Source: Heliopora coerulea
Taxonomy: Eukaryota > Cnidaria > Anthozoa > Scleralcyonacea > Helioporidae
NCBI GenBank assembly: GCA_030142905.1
Contig: JASJOG010000082.1
Location: 186,001-250,000, forward strand
Direction: 5' to 3'
Length of the DNA: 64,000 bases
Made by a program: the position numbers and the translations under genes. The first letter of the stretch is position 1. The number at the start of each line of letters is the position of its first letter. Under the pieces are notes generated by a model that was not told the origin of the DNA, made no database searches, and worked only from the letters and a program-made list of their open reading frames with translations. Below are positions 12,128 through 22,970 of this stretch, one piece after another.

Positions 12128-12395
12128 AAATTCATTAAAAATTCATGAGGAAAATACAAAAGAAAATCACAACCGTACCGCGTCTATATATGTGATAAAG
12201 ATACATTTGCCTTTATATGTGAAGAAGTAGTTCAGTTTTTTCCGCTTACGATAGATAAATTCCCAAACTTTCTTCGCGAATTAGCGTATTAGGTGGTGAA
12301 TTTCATGAGACATTTAAAAAACTCGCAGTTTGTGCTTTATCGGGTCTAAATCACTCGGCTATCGCCTCGTGTTTTAAATCCCGATCAAAGGCGTA
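12083..12395 (+). mobile_element. MITE copy A with TA tract and terminal hairpin
   Basis: Begins with (TA)n at 12083-12122. It then matches, over about 270 bp, the inverse of 43380-43650 (shared pieces: attcatgaggaaaatacaaaag, ctttatatgtgaagaag, gctttatcggg). It ends in a hairpin: atcgggtctaaatcactcggct pairs with cgcctcgtgttttaaatcccgat. No open frame, hence non-autonomous; superfamily not determined. Confidence 0.75.
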
Positions 12396-12824
12396 GCCAG
12401 AAGGGGGGCAGGGGGCCTGCCCCCCTGACAAAATTCTGGGCCCCCTCTGAGAAAATTTGCTTTGGCTAAAAAACTTTAAAAAATAGCTTAAGTGTGTATT
12501 ATGCTTTTTGTCATCTGCCGTGGATGAAAGAGAACTTTTGGGTGATTGAGCGATAATTTGTATGCTGGATGGCTACATGTATATGGTATATAAATATATT
12601 CAATCACTGATTGATGCTTACGAATTAAATGTATATGAAACCAGTGCATTTTTAGGTGCGCTCTGCCAGCCTCTACTTGGATTCTTCCTTAACAGGATCG
12701 ACACTGCATAATATGCCTCGCTTAAGATCGGCCCCCTCTAGGTTTTTTGTGGCCTCCCTTGACAGAAAATCCTTGTTACGCCACTGATCCCGATGAAGCA
12801 CTCCTGCTCGGTTTTTAAATATTA

Positions 12825-12825
12825 C

Positions 12826-12860
<35 letters not shown>
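12825..12860. repeat. (TA)n(CA)n microsatellite
   Basis: About 13 TA units followed by cacacaca, just beyond the 3' end of the complete DTX3L-like gene. Confidence 0.85.
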
Positions 12861-12919
12861 ACGGTTTTTATATCTACTTAAAATTCTATCTCCACCAATG
12901 TAGGAACAACTTTGCACAT

Positions 12920-12989
12920 TCATTCAATTCCTTTTGCCTTTAGTTCACCTTGGACTCTTTTTAGATAATCAGGATCGGGATATCCAAAG
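12920..12989 (-). CDS. DTX3L-like: Terminal exon: end of DTC domain
   Basis: Acceptor ATTTAG|C, one base completing the codon split at the 16565 donor. The exon then reads FGYPDPDYLKRV and ends KAKGIE before TGA (12920-12922). This is the conserved last segment of the DTC domain, which is absent from the upstream exon. Phase, position and motif agree. It is 3.6 kb from the previous exon because a full-length LINE was inserted between them. Confidence 0.9.
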
Positions 12990-15900
12990 CTAAATATAGA
13001 GAATTTGGAAAAATAAAAATGATATCAAATCGAATGGTTAGATATGTCAATGAATGAATAAGTGAACGAATGAATGAGTGAATAATTGGCTAACTGACTT
13101 ACTGACTGATTGACTGGCTGACCGACCGATGGACTAACTAACTGACTGGATGGATGGACGGATTGATTGATTGATTGATTTTTATTTAAACACGGTAATT
13201 CTATCAGAAATAAAATTACAAAGGAATTTTAGCTCTGGTCTACCTAGAAGCCGTGTGAATAATATAACGTATTTACATTTTTTTTATGAATATTACATAT
13301 ATACAAAGGACTAATTACAGTTGTTTTTAATGTTGTCAATGCAAAAGTTGCAGTTCCGGATATCTCGCTTGAATTTGTTTAAATCCTTTTCATTTCTTAG
13401 TGAAGTCGGTAATGAATTCCACAAGATTGATCCTGAGACTGCAAAGCTGTTTCTGTAGGTTTTAGTTCTTATTTTTGGTATCTGGAGAGTATTATCAGAT
13501 CTGAGGTTACAAACATTTGTCCCAATTTGTTTGTCAAACATTTCACTTAGATAGGATGGAGTTTGGCCATTTGCAACCTTATGCATCATAATTGCTTTTT
13601 GGCATTTTCTATTATGATCCAGAGTAGACCATTTTAGGTTTAAAAAGACATCACAAGTATGGATAGAATATGGTGTCCCAGTTATGATGCGGACTGCACG
13701 GTTTTGTAGTTTTTAGAGCTTATCAATAAGTGTTTTATTGATGCTATCCCAAACAACAGAACAATAACTGAAATGTGGTTCAACGATGGCATTGTAAACC
13801 ATTGTTAGCAGCTCCTGGTTAAGAAAAGGCTTGGCTTTCTTCATAATTCGTAAGTTTGTTTTTATTTTGGTAATTATGTTTTTAATGTGTCTTTTCCAAT
13901 TTAAATTTTCGTCAATTGTAAGACCCAGACATTTGACCTCTCTAGCTTGTTTTAAAGCTATTCCACTAATTGATAAATTTAGTTGGTTTGATAAGCTGGC
14001 TATTCTTTGCCAGGAACCAATTATCATGTACTCAGTCTTAATGACATTCAGTGTCAGTTTATTGACACAAAGCCAATCTACTACACATTCAATGTCTTTA
14101 TCAAGCATAGATTTAATTTCTGAAATAGAAGAACCAGAAGCAGTTAGGTTTGTGTCATCTGCATACATTCTGGTTGAACTGCATTTAACACAGTTAGGGA
14201 GGTCATTGATATAAATCAGGAATAGCAGTGGCCCCAGGATAGTACTTTGGGGGACACCACATAAAAGTTGTTCTGGATCAGAGAGATTTCCATTTACCAT
14301 GCACATCTACTCGATCATTGAGATAAGACTTAAACCAGTCAACTGTAGACTGACTTAGGCCAAGGTATTGTAATTTCTTTACAAGAATAGTGTGATCAAC
14401 GGTATCAAAGGCCTTTTTTAGATCTAAGAATAAGACACCATTTAAGAGTTTTCTATCTATGTTGAAACATCATTCATTAGTTAAATCTAGCTTGGCTGTG
14501 GTAGTAGAAAATAACGATCGGAAACCAGACTGTCTGGGATTTATCAAATTGTTTTTGGTTACATAGTCATCTAGTCGGTCATACACAATTTTTTCAAAGA
14601 TACGTGCAAACGCTGAGATGACTGAAATTGGTCGGTAGTTGTTTACATCACAGCGGTCACCCGCTTTGAAAATTGGTGTGACTCTAGCAATTTTCCAGTC
14701 ATTTGGAAAAATCTTTGTTTCAAGTGATAGATTGAATATAGCACTCAAGGATTCGTAAATATATGGTGCTGATAATTTTAGAATTTTGTTAGAAATTTTA
14801 TCAATTCCTACAGCTTTTCTATCTTTACTGGTTTTTAGTAATTTCAAGACAGTAGTAGGCAGGATTTTTTTAAAGCTAAAAGTAGTGGAATTAGCTTTAT
14901 TTAGATAATCTTCAAATGTTTTACTACTGTTTGGTTGTGGTATGTCTGATGCAAGATTTGGACCAACCTTAACAAAATGGGTGTTCAAAGAATTTGCAAT
15001 AGTCTTGGTGTCAGTAATGCTTTCAGATGAAGTAAGGTTAATTTTTGTTATTTCAGTGCTTTTAGCCTTTTTGCCCATCAGATCATTCAATATTTTTCAG
15101 GTTCCTTTTTGATTTCCTGAGTTATTTCTGATCTCATTTTTGTAGTAAGCCTTTTTTGTCTTTTTTATCTCCAGATTAACAGCATTCTTTTTTTTTCGAA
15201 AAAGCATCCAATCAGTCTGTGGGTTAGATTTGAGTGCTTTTTTCTTCAGAATATTTCTAGCATACATTTCTTGTTTGAGATTTTTATTGATCCAAGGTGA
15301 TGGAGAGTTGCGTACTCTTTTGACTCGACATGCAGCATGTCGGTTCAAAATAGCCTCTATTTTAGTTTTCCATTCATCCCATGCATGGTTGATATCATGA
15401 GAATTTTGGAATGTTTGCCAATCAGTGTTCTTGATGTCTAGCAGGAAATCATTTTCACTAAAATTCTCATAGTCCCTATATTCAACGAATCGTGGGGGAC
15501 CTTTTTGGCAAGAAAGCTTCCGAACAGCAAAAATTAGATTATGGTCACTGATTGCTGTGGTAATGACTCCATGATGGGTTAGATTTTCTTTACTGTTAGT
15601 AATTAAATGGTCAATTAATGTTTTGGTACTCTCAGTAACACGAGTTGGGCTGTCGATTAATTGAGATAATTGATAAATATCTAATAAATCCATCAGCTTT
15701 GTTGTTTGTGGTTTAGTGTTAGTAGCAAGAAAGTCACAATTTAAATCACCGAGGACATAGTACTCTTTGTGCTGAGAATCAGCTTTTTTTAAGAATTCTT
15801 CAAATTTGTTAAAGAGCTCATCTGAGGATTTGGGTGGTCTATACCAGGTTGTAAAGAGGAAAGGATCAGAGTTTGGTTTAATTATTTCAATTGAAATCAT

Positions 15901-18900
15901 TTCTAAGCCTTCCTCTTCAAAGCACAATTTTCTTGTGAAATTAATTGTGTTTCGAATGTAAATACAGACTCCACCTCCTGATTTATCCCTGTCTTTTCTA
16001 ATACAGGTATAGCCATTTATGTTTGTTATATGTTCATCATCATATTGATCTAGTTTTGTTTCATTTATGGCTAACACATCAAAATTATTATTTATTAGAT
16101 TAATCCGTAGTTCATCGATATGTTTTGAGAGACTATTTACATTCAAGGAACCCATCTTAAAACCTCGAATTTTAGAAAGGTCTGTATCTGGAGTTAGTAC
16201 AGGCTATGTTGTAGGATTTTGATGTGGTGTATTATTTGCATTGACAACATTTATATATCAATAGTTTATATAATTTCTTAAGTTAGCTGCTAGGGTGTGC
16301 AAACCCTTAGTGTTGAGATGTAGTCCACCGGCATTCAGACATATCTGCTGAATATTGTCATTCTTAATAAAGAATGACATGAGGGACAGACGGACGGACG
16401 GACGGACGGAGGGACGGACAGACGGATGGATTGCGGTTGAATGCTTGCATTGTTGAATGGTTGAATAAGTGGATGAATGAAGGAATGGAAGAAACGAACG
16501 AATGAAGAAACAAAGTCATGAATCAGTTGAGCGAATACATAATCGATAAACATTGTTAACCTACTTCGTTGGTCCTCCGTGGGGATTTGTTTTATGATGT
16601 ATGTCATTCCAAGTGACTTGGTTGGGCATGCCTGACGTCACTGAAGTTCCAATCGTAAAGGTAAGCCTTTGGTCAAATGCTCTTCTTAGGAGACTTAATA
16701 CTTTTCTCCCTTCTTTGGTGTCTGGTAGGTATGCAGTGCGCTGGGTTCCACTGTACGGATGCCCAGGGTTAGGATGTTTTTTGCCTTGCGTTCCTGGCTT
16801 GAATTTATATTCAATGACAATGGTACCAGCCCGTTCATACCCAGGTAATCTCCACGCCTTTGTGGAGAACCACATGGTCCCATCAGGTTGATTACCAAAT
16901 ATTTTGTCGTAAACCGTTGAACATACAGGGCAAACTCGCTTGTGCTTGAAGAACTCTTCGATACATTCTGTGCAGAACACATGCTTGCATTTATCTAGCA
17001 CTTTAGGATTTTTGAAAACATCAAGGCAAATCGAACATTCTTCGTCTTTAGCTTTTTATCGATATAAAAAAGAAAAAGTAAAACAAACACGTTTGTATTC
17101 AGAAAATACGCTTTACTCATTTAGTAGAAGAAATTCAAAGTCCTTATAACAGGATAACCAAGTTTTTCTTATTCTAAGTCATTATTATATATCTAAACAG
17201 GAATAAGGTTATTTAACCGTATTTGGGTTATAATACCGGTCTATACTTTCAAATAAAATCTCTCATTATTTCATCAACGTCATCAAATAATTGAAAATAG
17301 TATTTAGGGAATTCAATATTTTAATTCGTTTTTGATGTAGTGACGCTTGATATACAATCGAAATAACCCATGACGTCAACAGATGGACAAAACGTGATTT
17401 ATTGGGAAAAAAATGTTTATCTTTAATTTAAGGTTGTCTAACGATATCAACTGATTTTAGCCAGTAGGTAAAACATTAAGCCTTTTTCGAGTGGTAAAGT
17501 TCTCGCAAAGTATTCTTTTTTTTTTTTAAATTAGCAGATACCTCCTTAAACTAGCGGCATTTTAGGTTCCGTCGTGAGAACATTGAGCTGTGGTGTTTAA
17601 AATTCGCACCAAAAGCTCGTTTCCTTGTATGTTTGTTGAGTCGGTGGCAAAAGGCCAGCTGCAAGGTGAGTCCGCTAAACTGCAGTAGTACCAGATAATC
17701 GGTGACATCACAATGTTGGCCCGGTCAAGTGACTAAGTGGAAAGTCTTGTTATTAGAAATATCAATACCTACCTTCCATTTTATGCTGAACGTTTGAAGT
17801 CTGGTTACTTGTTGCATTTGATTGTAATCTTGTTTTTTCACTTTGATTTCTTGGGCTGGTTCCCTCCCCGAGCTGCCTTTGGCCTTTCTCAGCTGCAGTT
17901 TTTGTTTCTCCGTTGCCGTTTTTCGTGTTTCGACTTCCCATATTCTGGGCTGATTCTCGGTCGACGGCTACTCCGTATCTTTTCATCATTTCGCGCTCAA
18001 ATACATCGACGGTTTGCTTATTATTGTTCAGTAAGCGAATCTCGCTTAACGTTGGTTCGCTATTTTTCTTGTGTTGGCAAAAGTCTTCAACTGCTTCGAA
18101 GAGTGCCTCCGCACATACATTGACGGGCATACCAAACAGTCCCGAACTTATCGCTGGAATGGCTATAGTTTGAGCTCCGTAATTGCAGGCAGTGAGGAGG
18201 CTGTTATAGCAAGCCTGTTTTAACTTCTTTTGACAGTGCAATCCTTGCTGGGGAGACCATACTGGTCCAACAGCATGAACAATGTATTTGCATGGAAGGT
18301 TTCCAGCCTGCGTGATTGCTACTTGACCTGGACTAAGTTGTCCGATCTTCTTTATCATCTTGTGACTTTCACGTTGAATTTCCTCTCCACCTTTTTTCAC
18401 AATCGCTCCTGCCGCACCTCCATCATGATTAAGACGACCATTGGCGGGGTTTACAATCACATCAACGACTTCTTCAGTAATATCACCTTCGCAGACCAAA
18501 ATTTTTGTTCTACTCGATATTCTGTAAGATAGAGGTTTTGGTGGACTTCCATTTTTATGCATATCTCTTGCATTGCTTGTTGAAAGTTCAGATCTGTCTT
18601 CTACAAACTTCATGGCCCCGATTACTGAATCTCTCTTCCCATAGATGAAATATCCGCCACCAACTTTGCACTTGGATATGATGACGTGAAATAGTTTGTG
18701 TGTTTCTGAAATTAGGTTTTGCTCTGAAGTTCCGCTGGAGGTTTTTGACTTCAAAAGGATTTGTTCTTGGTGCATTTCTGGATACAACCGTTGGCAAAGT
18801 GCAATAAACTTATCAAGGGCTTTTTTGAATTGCTTCTCCGAATCATCTTTGGCAACGAGATGGAGAATCCTTTCACTTGACTTTATCTCAACTTCCATTA

Positions 18901-21900
18901 CTTTGCAAACATTTTCAAGTTCCTGAAACTCATCCCCGTGATAGTTATAAATGTACCGTAAGAGAAGATGATGAATGGAAATAGTATCATTGGTTGAATC
19001 ATCGTACTCATTCATCATAGTCATCATACGCGAATTACTTGAGCCGTCTGATGATGTAGACCTAGGCCGATTTCCATTGTTGAATTCAGGACGCCTTCCT
19101 TTTTGTGACGCGAAAATTTGACCAGGACTGTCGCAGTTTTGGAACTGACTTCTATCCTGTGCATCTCTTTGAGCTTGATGGGTCCCTTTTTGCTTCTCTT
19201 TATCAGTCGTGGAAAGGTAACTAAAAATGTTTGCAAAAAAATCCCATATAGAGGTTTCTTTTTCAGAATTCAACAATTCTTCTATTTTTTCCTTCTCGTC
19301 TTTACTGATCTTCGAGCTGTTTTCCCCTAATTTTGGTTCATTGTTGGCATTTCCTTTCATTGTCATTGATCGTTTTTGAATCTAAATGAAGCGGAATAAC
19401 CGAAAACGCTACATAAAATTATTGCTTGCAGTATAAGTCGTTGATGCCATCCCGTTAGCTCATGAAATGTTCTAGGCTTGTAAACTTGTTTAAGACATTT
19501 TTGTCTGGTAAGTAAGTAAAGTAAGTAAGTAAGTAAGTAAAAACTTAATTAAGCACGCTAGCCCCATTAAATTAAACTGATTTCCAAGAGGGGCGTGCAA
19601 TATGTACAAACATTTACGTTAAAAAACCAAAGACAAATAACAAATATATACATGCGAAGATTAACTTCAGTGAAATATTACCCCAGACTGATAGAGGAAA
19701 TATCCTTCATAAAAGAGCTCAAAGATTGAATACCTTTGATTTCATTGGGTAGGCTATTCCATAATTTCGCCCCACTATAACTAAGACTCTTTTTTAGGAA
19801 TTCCGTTTCAGGCATAGGGATATATAGACCAGTGGATGATCCCCTGGGATTGTAATGCTGGAAAGCGTCAGTCGGCCGAAGCATCTCATTAAGCAATCTT
19901 GGAGCTAAATCATTTACAATTTTAAATATTAATCTTGCTTTAAAAGAGGCACGACGTTCCCTCAAAGTTCTCCATCCAAGCTTATTTCGAGCCATCCCCG
20001 ACTGGCCATGTACATTTGGACAGGCAGTGATGATCCTAGCAGCTATATAGTATAATTTTGCTAAACGACTCCATAATGTAACACCTATAGAGTCCCACAC
20101 TTTGTAGATTGCGTGGTAAATAAGGACATTGTCGTGAACTTACAGGATGGAAACTAAGCTATCCGATAAGTCTACAAGCTTTTTGATTAGTCGACATTCG
20201 CTCGTAAAATTTTAAAGCTAATTAAGTCCACTTACCATGCATGAACTATGCTGTTTGACCGTCAACTCCATCTTTAACTTGTGCTTTTTATGTTTCAAAA
20301 CGGAATCGACCACTAAATTTGAAAATAAAAACCCCCGAATATTATAAGCTTAGATTTCAAACACCCTGACGAGAGAAAATGGCGAAATCAATAAATATCT
20401 ATGAACATTCAACATTGCAGTGGACCGTCATAAAATTTTCTCTCAGATTACTCGTCACTTGTATGAGTGTTACATTACGATTTTTAACCCTTTGCCTGTC
20501 CCGTGCATCACATATGACACACACTGCACGGTGAGCAATAACATCAAAAAAAGGCTAGACAGGCAAAGGGTAAACATTTTGTGAAGCACCCAATAAATAA
20601 AGTTGTGAGAATATCGTATTTTTAACCTCATGGCCTTTTTTCTTCCCGAAAGGGAAGTTTCAGCGATTACTATATTTTTTTTCTTCTTGATGTGTGGTGT
20701 AACAACCGAGAGACCTAACATTATAATCACCAGATAATGCGTGCCTTCATGAACCAAATTATAACGCTAAGCCAAACCAATATCAAAGTGAAATATCTGT
20801 ACGAAACTGAAAACCAAACGAATCTTGATCGCGAGGCTACACACAAATCACACACGATATGCACTGTAGTTTAGCTCGCAAAATTCCAGTAAAAGTAAGG
20901 GTAGCCTAATACGTCGCATTTCAGCCGATTTAGTAAATACATTGGTAAGTATCTATTTATACTGGATAAACGTATTAGTTGTAACTAAGCCGATCTCCCT
21001 TAGGGTCTAGTTAGAGCCATCCTTCATGGGTCCGGTGTTAATGTTACGACACGGAGGATGAAGGGTACTTTGACAAACATGGGAATTTGTTGTGAATTGA
21101 CTCGAGTTATGTGCGAAGAGATTTTATAAATCTGTTTGAATAAATGTAAAATATATTTCATTTGAATTAACAAAATAAAGTTCAATAAACGTGTGACCCA
21201 CAAAGCAAACTCGCATTAGAGTCGCATTATCCGAACAGGACAGTCGCACGTCACCCGAATTTATTTCCTGGCTTTAGACGTCGAACTTGCGACGAACATA
21301 ATGAACAACATTACATTCGATTCGACTGAAGACCGAACTATAAAGTTACTTCTAAAACTCTAAAAGCAGCTAGAGATCCGCATGCAATCCCTTGTTTTGC
21401 AAAAATCGCAAACACATATCCAGCGATTATGAGGTCAAACAGGTGCAACCAAGCAGCAACGAGACTGAGTAGTAGGTTCCTTTGAGTGCTTAATATTAAA
21501 CCTCTAGTACAAAATAATGATCAGCTGCCCAGTTTCTTAATATGTTTTTAACTATGTGAGTCGCGTCCCAGTACAAAAATGGACATAAGACTGGATGGGA
21601 TGATGAGAAATATGTACTTCTTGGAATATACGAAACGTTTTAATACACTTCCGGTTTTTTCCCACGACTAAATGAAAATGAAACTAAATAAAAACTCTTA
21701 TTTGATTACGCCTGGTTGGCCGTGAACCTTGCCCGATGTCTTGAACAGCTGACTAAATCTATTCTGTCTGATGCTAACGTTTTACAAGTACCTTTAGGGT
21801 CTTCGAATTCGATGAGCACACTGTCTTCGTCACACTCAGGGAATAGGAACACATTCTTCACATCACCACCATTATTTTTTTCTGACTGGAAATGCATCAT

Positions 21901-21981
21901 CAATTTTTCTTTCAACAACGAACCTAGGCCTTCCACTTTTAATGTTTTACAAGTGTCGTGATTGAAGTTACTTTCCGCCAT
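12920..21981 (-). CDS. DTX3L-like: DTX3L-like E3 ligase: RRM-KH-macro-RING-DTC
   Basis: Five minus-strand exons: 21792-21981, 20236-20312, 17773-19381, 16565-17051 and 12920-12989. All phases agree (1, 0, 1, 2), giving 2433 nt and 810 aa; human DTX3L is about 740 aa. Domains: RRM/NID-like (about 10-89), a charged region, KH-like (about 223-340), macro (about 380-560), RING-HC (about 630-670) and DTC (about 670-810, ending GYPDPDYLKRV ... KAKGIE). The macro keeps VNPANG, GGAAGAIVKKGG and SSGLFG, so ADP-ribose binding is plausible. By family, RING-DTC ligases ubiquitylate substrates and act on ADP-ribose or NAD+. In vertebrates the macro sits in the partner PARP9, whereas here it is in the same chain. 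A LINE lies in the last intron, and LINE and piggyBac-like fragments lie in intron 2. The start at 21981 is supported by matching starts in two paralogues. IRF-like sites lie upstream. Confidence 0.85.
13060..13160. repeat. (TGAC)/(TGGA)-type microsatellite
   Basis: Degenerate tetranucleotides (gaatgaatgagtg, ctgactgattgactg, tggatggatggacgg). The partner tract at 16380-16430 (gacggacggacgg) on the other side of the LINE suggests the LINE inserted into simple repeats. Confidence 0.75.
13160..16380 (-). mobile_element. CR1/L2-like LINE, nearly full length
   Basis: Minus-strand non-LTR retrotransposon. Upstream of the endonuclease, about 16330-16380 reads an esterase-like ending (LNAGGLHLNTKGLHTLAAN). 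The frame 16155-15097 is the AP-endonuclease (MGSLNVNSLSKHIDELR, LAINETKLD, VLGDLNCDF, ISDHNLIF). The frames 15090-14470 and 14306-13713 are reverse transcriptase (NYRPISVISAFARIFEKIVY, GVPQSTILGPLLF, catalytic YADD). The C-terminal region is at 13589-13311 (ILWNSLPTSLR). There are frameshifts near 15095 and 14300-14470 and a stop near 13715. The 3' end is (ATCA)n at about 13163-13180. It sits in the last intron of the DTX3L-like gene in the same orientation. Confidence 0.92.
16384..16435. repeat. (GGAC)n microsatellite
   Basis: gacggacggacggacggaggg-type units. The minus-strand frame through it (Pro/Ser/Val-rich) is spurious. Confidence 0.85.
16565..17051 (-). CDS. DTX3L-like: Exon 4: RING + most of DTC
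   Basis: Acceptor AAAAAG|CT (17052-17053), joining the exon 3 donor GAAG|GTAGGT in phase. RING-HC ligands: CSIC, CKHVFCTEC, CPVC. DTC motifs: GNQPDGTMWF, LPGYERAGTIVIEY, HPNPGHPYSGTQRTAYLPD, VTWNDIHHKT. The apparent stop (tag, 16561-16563) is inside the donor GTAGGT, so the exon ends at 16565 in phase 2 and continues at 12989. Confidence 0.88.
17052..17772. other. Intron 3 of the DTX3L-like gene
   Basis: No coding or repeat signal recognised. The truncated paralogue has an extra small linker exon at the equivalent place (5780-5932); I did not find one here. Confidence 0.5.
17773..19381 (-). CDS. DTX3L-like: Exon 3: KH-like and macro domain
   Basis: Acceptor ATTTAG|ATT, read in phase 0, and donor GAAG|GTAGGT, phase 1. 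It begins with a charged Ser/Lys/Glu-rich stretch holding a WDFFANIF patch and a low-complexity Ser/Met/Asn segment. The KH-like region follows (ISIHHLLLRYIYNYH ... FKKALDKFIALCQRLY), then the macro domain (TKILVCEGDITEEVVDVIVN, NPANGRLNHDGGAAGAI, GNLPCKYIVHAVGP, IPAISSGLFGMPVNVCAE). The tail is Gln/Asn/Lys-rich and probably disordered. An in-frame ATG at 19366 could serve as an internal start if exons 1-2 were skipped. Confidence 0.9.
19500..20130 (-). mobile_element. 5'-truncated LINE in intron 2
   Basis: The frame 20100-19678 matches the C-terminal part of LINE reverse transcriptases (MWDSIGVTLWSRLAKL, NKLGWRTLRERR, AKLWNSLPNEIKG). A 3' (TTAC)n tail lies at about 19508-19540 in sense. It is a typical 5'-truncated insertion, from a different subfamily than the LINEs at 13160 and 28040. 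Confidence 0.85.
20236..20312 (-). CDS. DTX3L-like: Exon 2: second half of the N-terminal RRM
   Basis: A 77-nt exon with acceptor AAATTTAG|TG and donor CATG|GTAAGT. It reads V-VDSVLKHKKHKLKMELTV and aligns with the RRM second-half exons of the plus-strand gene (VAENVLKREHNLCG, VAERVLQKRHELNG). It enters after 1+2 split bases and leaves in phase 0, the same phases as all those exons. Confidence 0.83.
20488..20570. mobile_element. 83-bp piggyBac-like MITE
   Basis: TTAA followed by CCCTTTGCCTGTC at the left and GACAGGCAAAGGG followed by TAAA at the right. That gives 13-bp inverted ends beginning CCC/GGG next to a (nearly) TTAA target. An inner hairpin ccgtgca...tgcacgg is also present. TTAA targets and CCCTTTG ends are typical of piggyBac; at this size it is non-autonomous. 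Confidence 0.6.
20571..21791. other. Intron 1 of the DTX3L-like gene
   Basis: Nothing recognised beyond AT-rich unique-looking sequence. Confidence 0.5.
21792..21981 (-). CDS. DTX3L-like: Exon 1: first half of N-terminal RRM/NID
   Basis: Starts at ATG 21981 (MAESNFNHDTCKTLKVEGLG), 12-14 residues before the first RRM strand, as in MAKVSHF (26579) and MSEGDSEH (27040). The body reads LKEKLMMHFQSEKNNGGDV and VLIEFEDPKG, then the donor AAAG|GTACTT in phase 1. An in-frame ATG at 22032 would add 17 residues; I prefer 21981 because the paralogues align from there. Confidence 0.83.
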
Positions 21982-22105
21982 CTTCGCTTGCAGAGCTGTT
22001 GCCCTTTCGTTTAGCTGGACCGCAACTGACACCTTGAGAGGTTTCCAGGGAAGATTAAGGGCTCATTATTAGAATAAACCAATGACAGAATCTCTGCTGG
22101 AGAAA

Positions 22106-22115
22106 GAAAACGAAA
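22106..22115 (+). promoter_or_regulatory. IRF/ISRE-like site
   Basis: GAAAACGAAA (then GC) fits GAAANNGAAA exactly. It lies 125 bp upstream of the DTX3L-like start codon. A functional role is inferred. Confidence 0.45.
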
Positions 22116-22379
22116 GCAAAACTATCAACCCTTCTGGCCTGTTATCTGGATTCCTGGACGAAATAAATGTGATGGAAATCAGTTTGTTTGAGCCAGATCT
22201 AAACACAATGGTGTAGAGTGCATTGATGTGATCCTTAAATATGCTTTTGACAACTGTGGAGTAGTTTTATTTGCATATTGGCGAATTGTTAACACTTTCG
22301 TAAACAGGAAGTGCGAGGTAAACCTCTCGGTTCCTGGAAAATAGACGGTAAATAATCCTTTACCAGGATTTTGATGCGT

Positions 22380-22391
22380 TCTTTCGGTTTC
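22380..22391 (-). promoter_or_regulatory. IRF/ISRE-like site at conserved position
   Basis: On the minus strand GAAACCGAAAGA. It sits about 31 bp before the plus-strand ATG (22422), the same place as the site at 26997-27010 relative to ATG 27040. Confidence 0.5.
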
Positions 22392-22421
22392 GATATCGTT
22401 GCAGCTATAGCCGGCAGTAAA

Positions 22422-22555
22422 ATGTCTGCTGGTTTATGATATTCCTAATTATATTACGTACTTTCAACGCAAGAGCGATGGGGGAGGAGAAGCTGAAGTC
22501 AAGAATTAACGTTGCTTCCTGATATTCGAGAAGCTTTGGTTGTCTTCGAAAACAT
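22422..22555 (+). pseudogene. Broken first RRM exon (copy of the 27040 exon)
   Basis: ATGTCTG at 22422 matches the start at 27040. The RRM signature is recognisable across frames: LVYDIPNYI, then YFQRKSDGGGEAEVKN, a stop and frameshift, then LLPDIREALVVFENM. Part of the helix between strand 1 and the HFQ motif is deleted. No following exons were found. It is the plus-strand partner of the DTX3L-like gene in a duplicated head-to-head pair. Confidence 0.75.
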
Positions 22556-22970
22556 GTAGAACGTACGATACTGCTTTATATTACATTGTTTGTAATTTTG
22601 TTGGATTTTACATACTCTGCCAGTCGATTTCTTCTCAGTCCATGAGTTTTTCTTGCGTGTAGTTTTTTCTGAGTAGCGAGATTACAAGATATTTAGTTTC
22701 AATTAAAGTAAAAACTTTACATCGGATGTCGCTTATGGACTTAACGATACGATTGTGAGTTGCTCAGGCCTGAAGTTTGGGTGGATTTCGGCCGTAGATG
22801 TAAAACATTGCCAGAGGCGTACTGACTCAGCTTATAGACCTGCAAATTTTTTGCAATAAAAATAAAACGGATTAAGTATTGAAATTAAAAAAGGAAACGA
22901 AAAGCTTTAAGGTAAACAAGCTTCAAATTTATTGTAGTACAATGTGTTTCCTTGGTAAACCCAAGGTCGA

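Larger units (their letters stand above)
8598..12919. other. Gene-free interval with repeats
   Basis: No confident gene. At 9384-9480 there is a solitary LINE-type 3' tail in minus orientation (gatagatagatagaaactttatttg). The foldback, palindrome and MITE at 11059-12395 are listed separately. A short coding-like minus frame lies at about 10325-10440 (contains VKILMKALLVEQGKG and EEDNIFAEG), with no family recognised. The frame 11123-11650 runs through the foldback and is not supported. Confidence 0.5.
21982..22421. promoter_or_regulatory. Divergent promoter region, copy 1
   Basis: A 440-bp spacer between the minus-strand DTX3L-like start and the start of a plus-strand RRM pseudo-exon. Its right part (about 22330-22421, ttcctggaaaat ... 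tttaccaggattttg) aligns with 26960-27039. It holds two IRF/ISRE-like sites. It is the paralogue of the spacer at 26580-27039. Confidence 0.6.

Noticed and set aside
16601..16891. Plus-strand frames over the DTX3L-like exons (also 17737-18123, 18230-18532)
   Set aside because: Opposite-strand shadows of the RING-DTC and macro exons.
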